A stretch of 5,759 nt of DNA from the NCBI GenBank assembly GCA_024691465.1, contig JAILNO010000054.1, forward strand, positions 1 to 5,759. The letters are read 5' to 3'. A program made the translations under genes and the position numbers. Within the stretch, counting starts at the first letter, position 1. Each line of letters begins with the position of its first letter. Positions 5,320 through 5,759 of the stretch are shown one piece after another. Below the pieces are notes generated by a model, which worked only from the letters and a program-made list of their open reading frames with translations, made no database searches and was not told the origin of the DNA. The stretch is from Pseudobutyrivibrio sp. GTDB taxonomy: Bacteria; Bacillota_A; Clostridia; Lachnospirales; Lachnospiraceae.

Positions 5320-5759
5320 ATGCAACAGACTAGATGCAGCGGTAAGAAGAGCATATACGAAGTCATTAATATGCTAGTAATGGCATTTGCCGTTTGCGTT
5401 CTCATTTTTTGCTATTTTGCTACCAAGGATACTAAGGAAGAGACCATCACTGAGGAGATAGTTCCTTATTCAATAGCTCATATGGCTGATGGTTCTAGAG
5501 AATTCTATTTTGACTTACAGGATTACGATTATCATTATTCTGGAGTCATGTTCTATAGCGCACACCAGGCGGTTCGCGCATACAATTCAGGACGAGAGAT
5601 TTACAATTACACTAAGACAGGTGGTTTCTGGACATCTACTACTGGATCTGATTATCATTTCATAGAGATTAATGACAAGATGGCCCAGATGGCTGTTATA
5701 GTAACTCCTATGTACGATATAGTAGCTGATCAGGAGTTCACTTTTTACATAGGCAGTTC
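5320..5759 (+). CDS. Membrane protein with extracytoplasmic sensor-like domain (3' truncated by window)
   Basis: The frame starting with ATG at 5320 stays open to the window end (146 full codons plus two bases). It begins with a short basic N-terminus (KKS at 9-11), one hydrophobic segment at about 14-34 (NMLVMAFAVCVLIFCYF), then an acidic linker and a soluble domain outside the membrane with many aromatic residues. Pieces such as MFYSAHQAVRAYNSGREIYNY, in which a hydrophobic/aromatic strand is followed by a G-R-E-I-Y turn, and VIVTPMYD recall the N-terminal extracellular domains of Lachnospiraceae signalling proteins that later carry GGDEF, EAL or histidine kinase modules. That likeness is from memory, and the output domain lies outside the window. 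The first segment is probably an uncleaved signal anchor; no clear signal peptidase or lipobox site is seen. A separate promoter and leader stem-loop lie upstream, so it is probably transcribed apart from the hydrolase gene. Confidence 0.75.
   Translation, partial: MQQTRCSGKKSIYEVINMLVMAFAVCVLIFCYFATKDTKEETITEEIVPYSIAHMADGSREFYFDLQDYDYHYSGVMFYSAHQAVRAYNSGREIYNYTKTGGFWTSTTGSDYHFIEINDKMAQMAVIVTPMYDIVADQEFTFYIGS

Overview
The window looks like chromosomal DNA of an anaerobic Firmicute, most likely Lachnospiraceae (Butyrivibrio, Pseudobutyrivibrio or Roseburia type). This is inference from the moderately AT-rich codon use, purine-rich ribosome binding sites, the mix of genes, and the Lachnospiraceae-like extracellular domain at the right end. 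All supported genes are on the + strand. I see no transposase, integrase, CRISPR array, rRNA or canonical tRNA.

Layout. The 3' end of serS (seryl-tRNA synthetase) occupies 1-159. The gap 160-420 holds a strong sigma-A-type promoter (216-245) followed by a compact GC-rich, highly self-complementary element (about 250-373) that ends in a T-rich tract. It looks like a structured RNA, and I cannot assign it to a known class. typA/bipA follows at 421-2253. Six bases later comes a small, strongly diverged member of the CobA/CobO/BtuR ATP:corrinoid adenosyltransferase family (2260-2739), in which the P-loop lysine and an active-site aromatic residue appear to be missing. A perfect 9-bp hairpin straddles its stop codon. 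Next come a membrane-anchored GGDEF protein (2807-3760), dapB for lysine/diaminopimelate synthesis (3770-4531) and a compact alpha/beta hydrolase (4555-5211). After a 108-bp gap with a probable promoter and two inverted repeats, a membrane protein with an extracytoplasmic domain starts at 5320 and runs off the window.

How it fits together. typA and the adenosyltransferase-like gene look translationally coupled. The GGDEF gene, dapB and the hydrolase lie 9 and 23 bp apart and probably form one transcript, started either by readthrough past the 2726-2748 hairpin or from a weak extended -10 promoter just after it. The functions are mixed: translation/stress GTPase, nucleotide second messenger, cell-wall/lysine precursor and hydrolase. 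Co-transcription here therefore does not by itself imply a shared pathway. The items most worth a second look are the unassigned RNA element before typA, the degenerate adenosyltransferase, and the promoter/leader architecture before the last gene.
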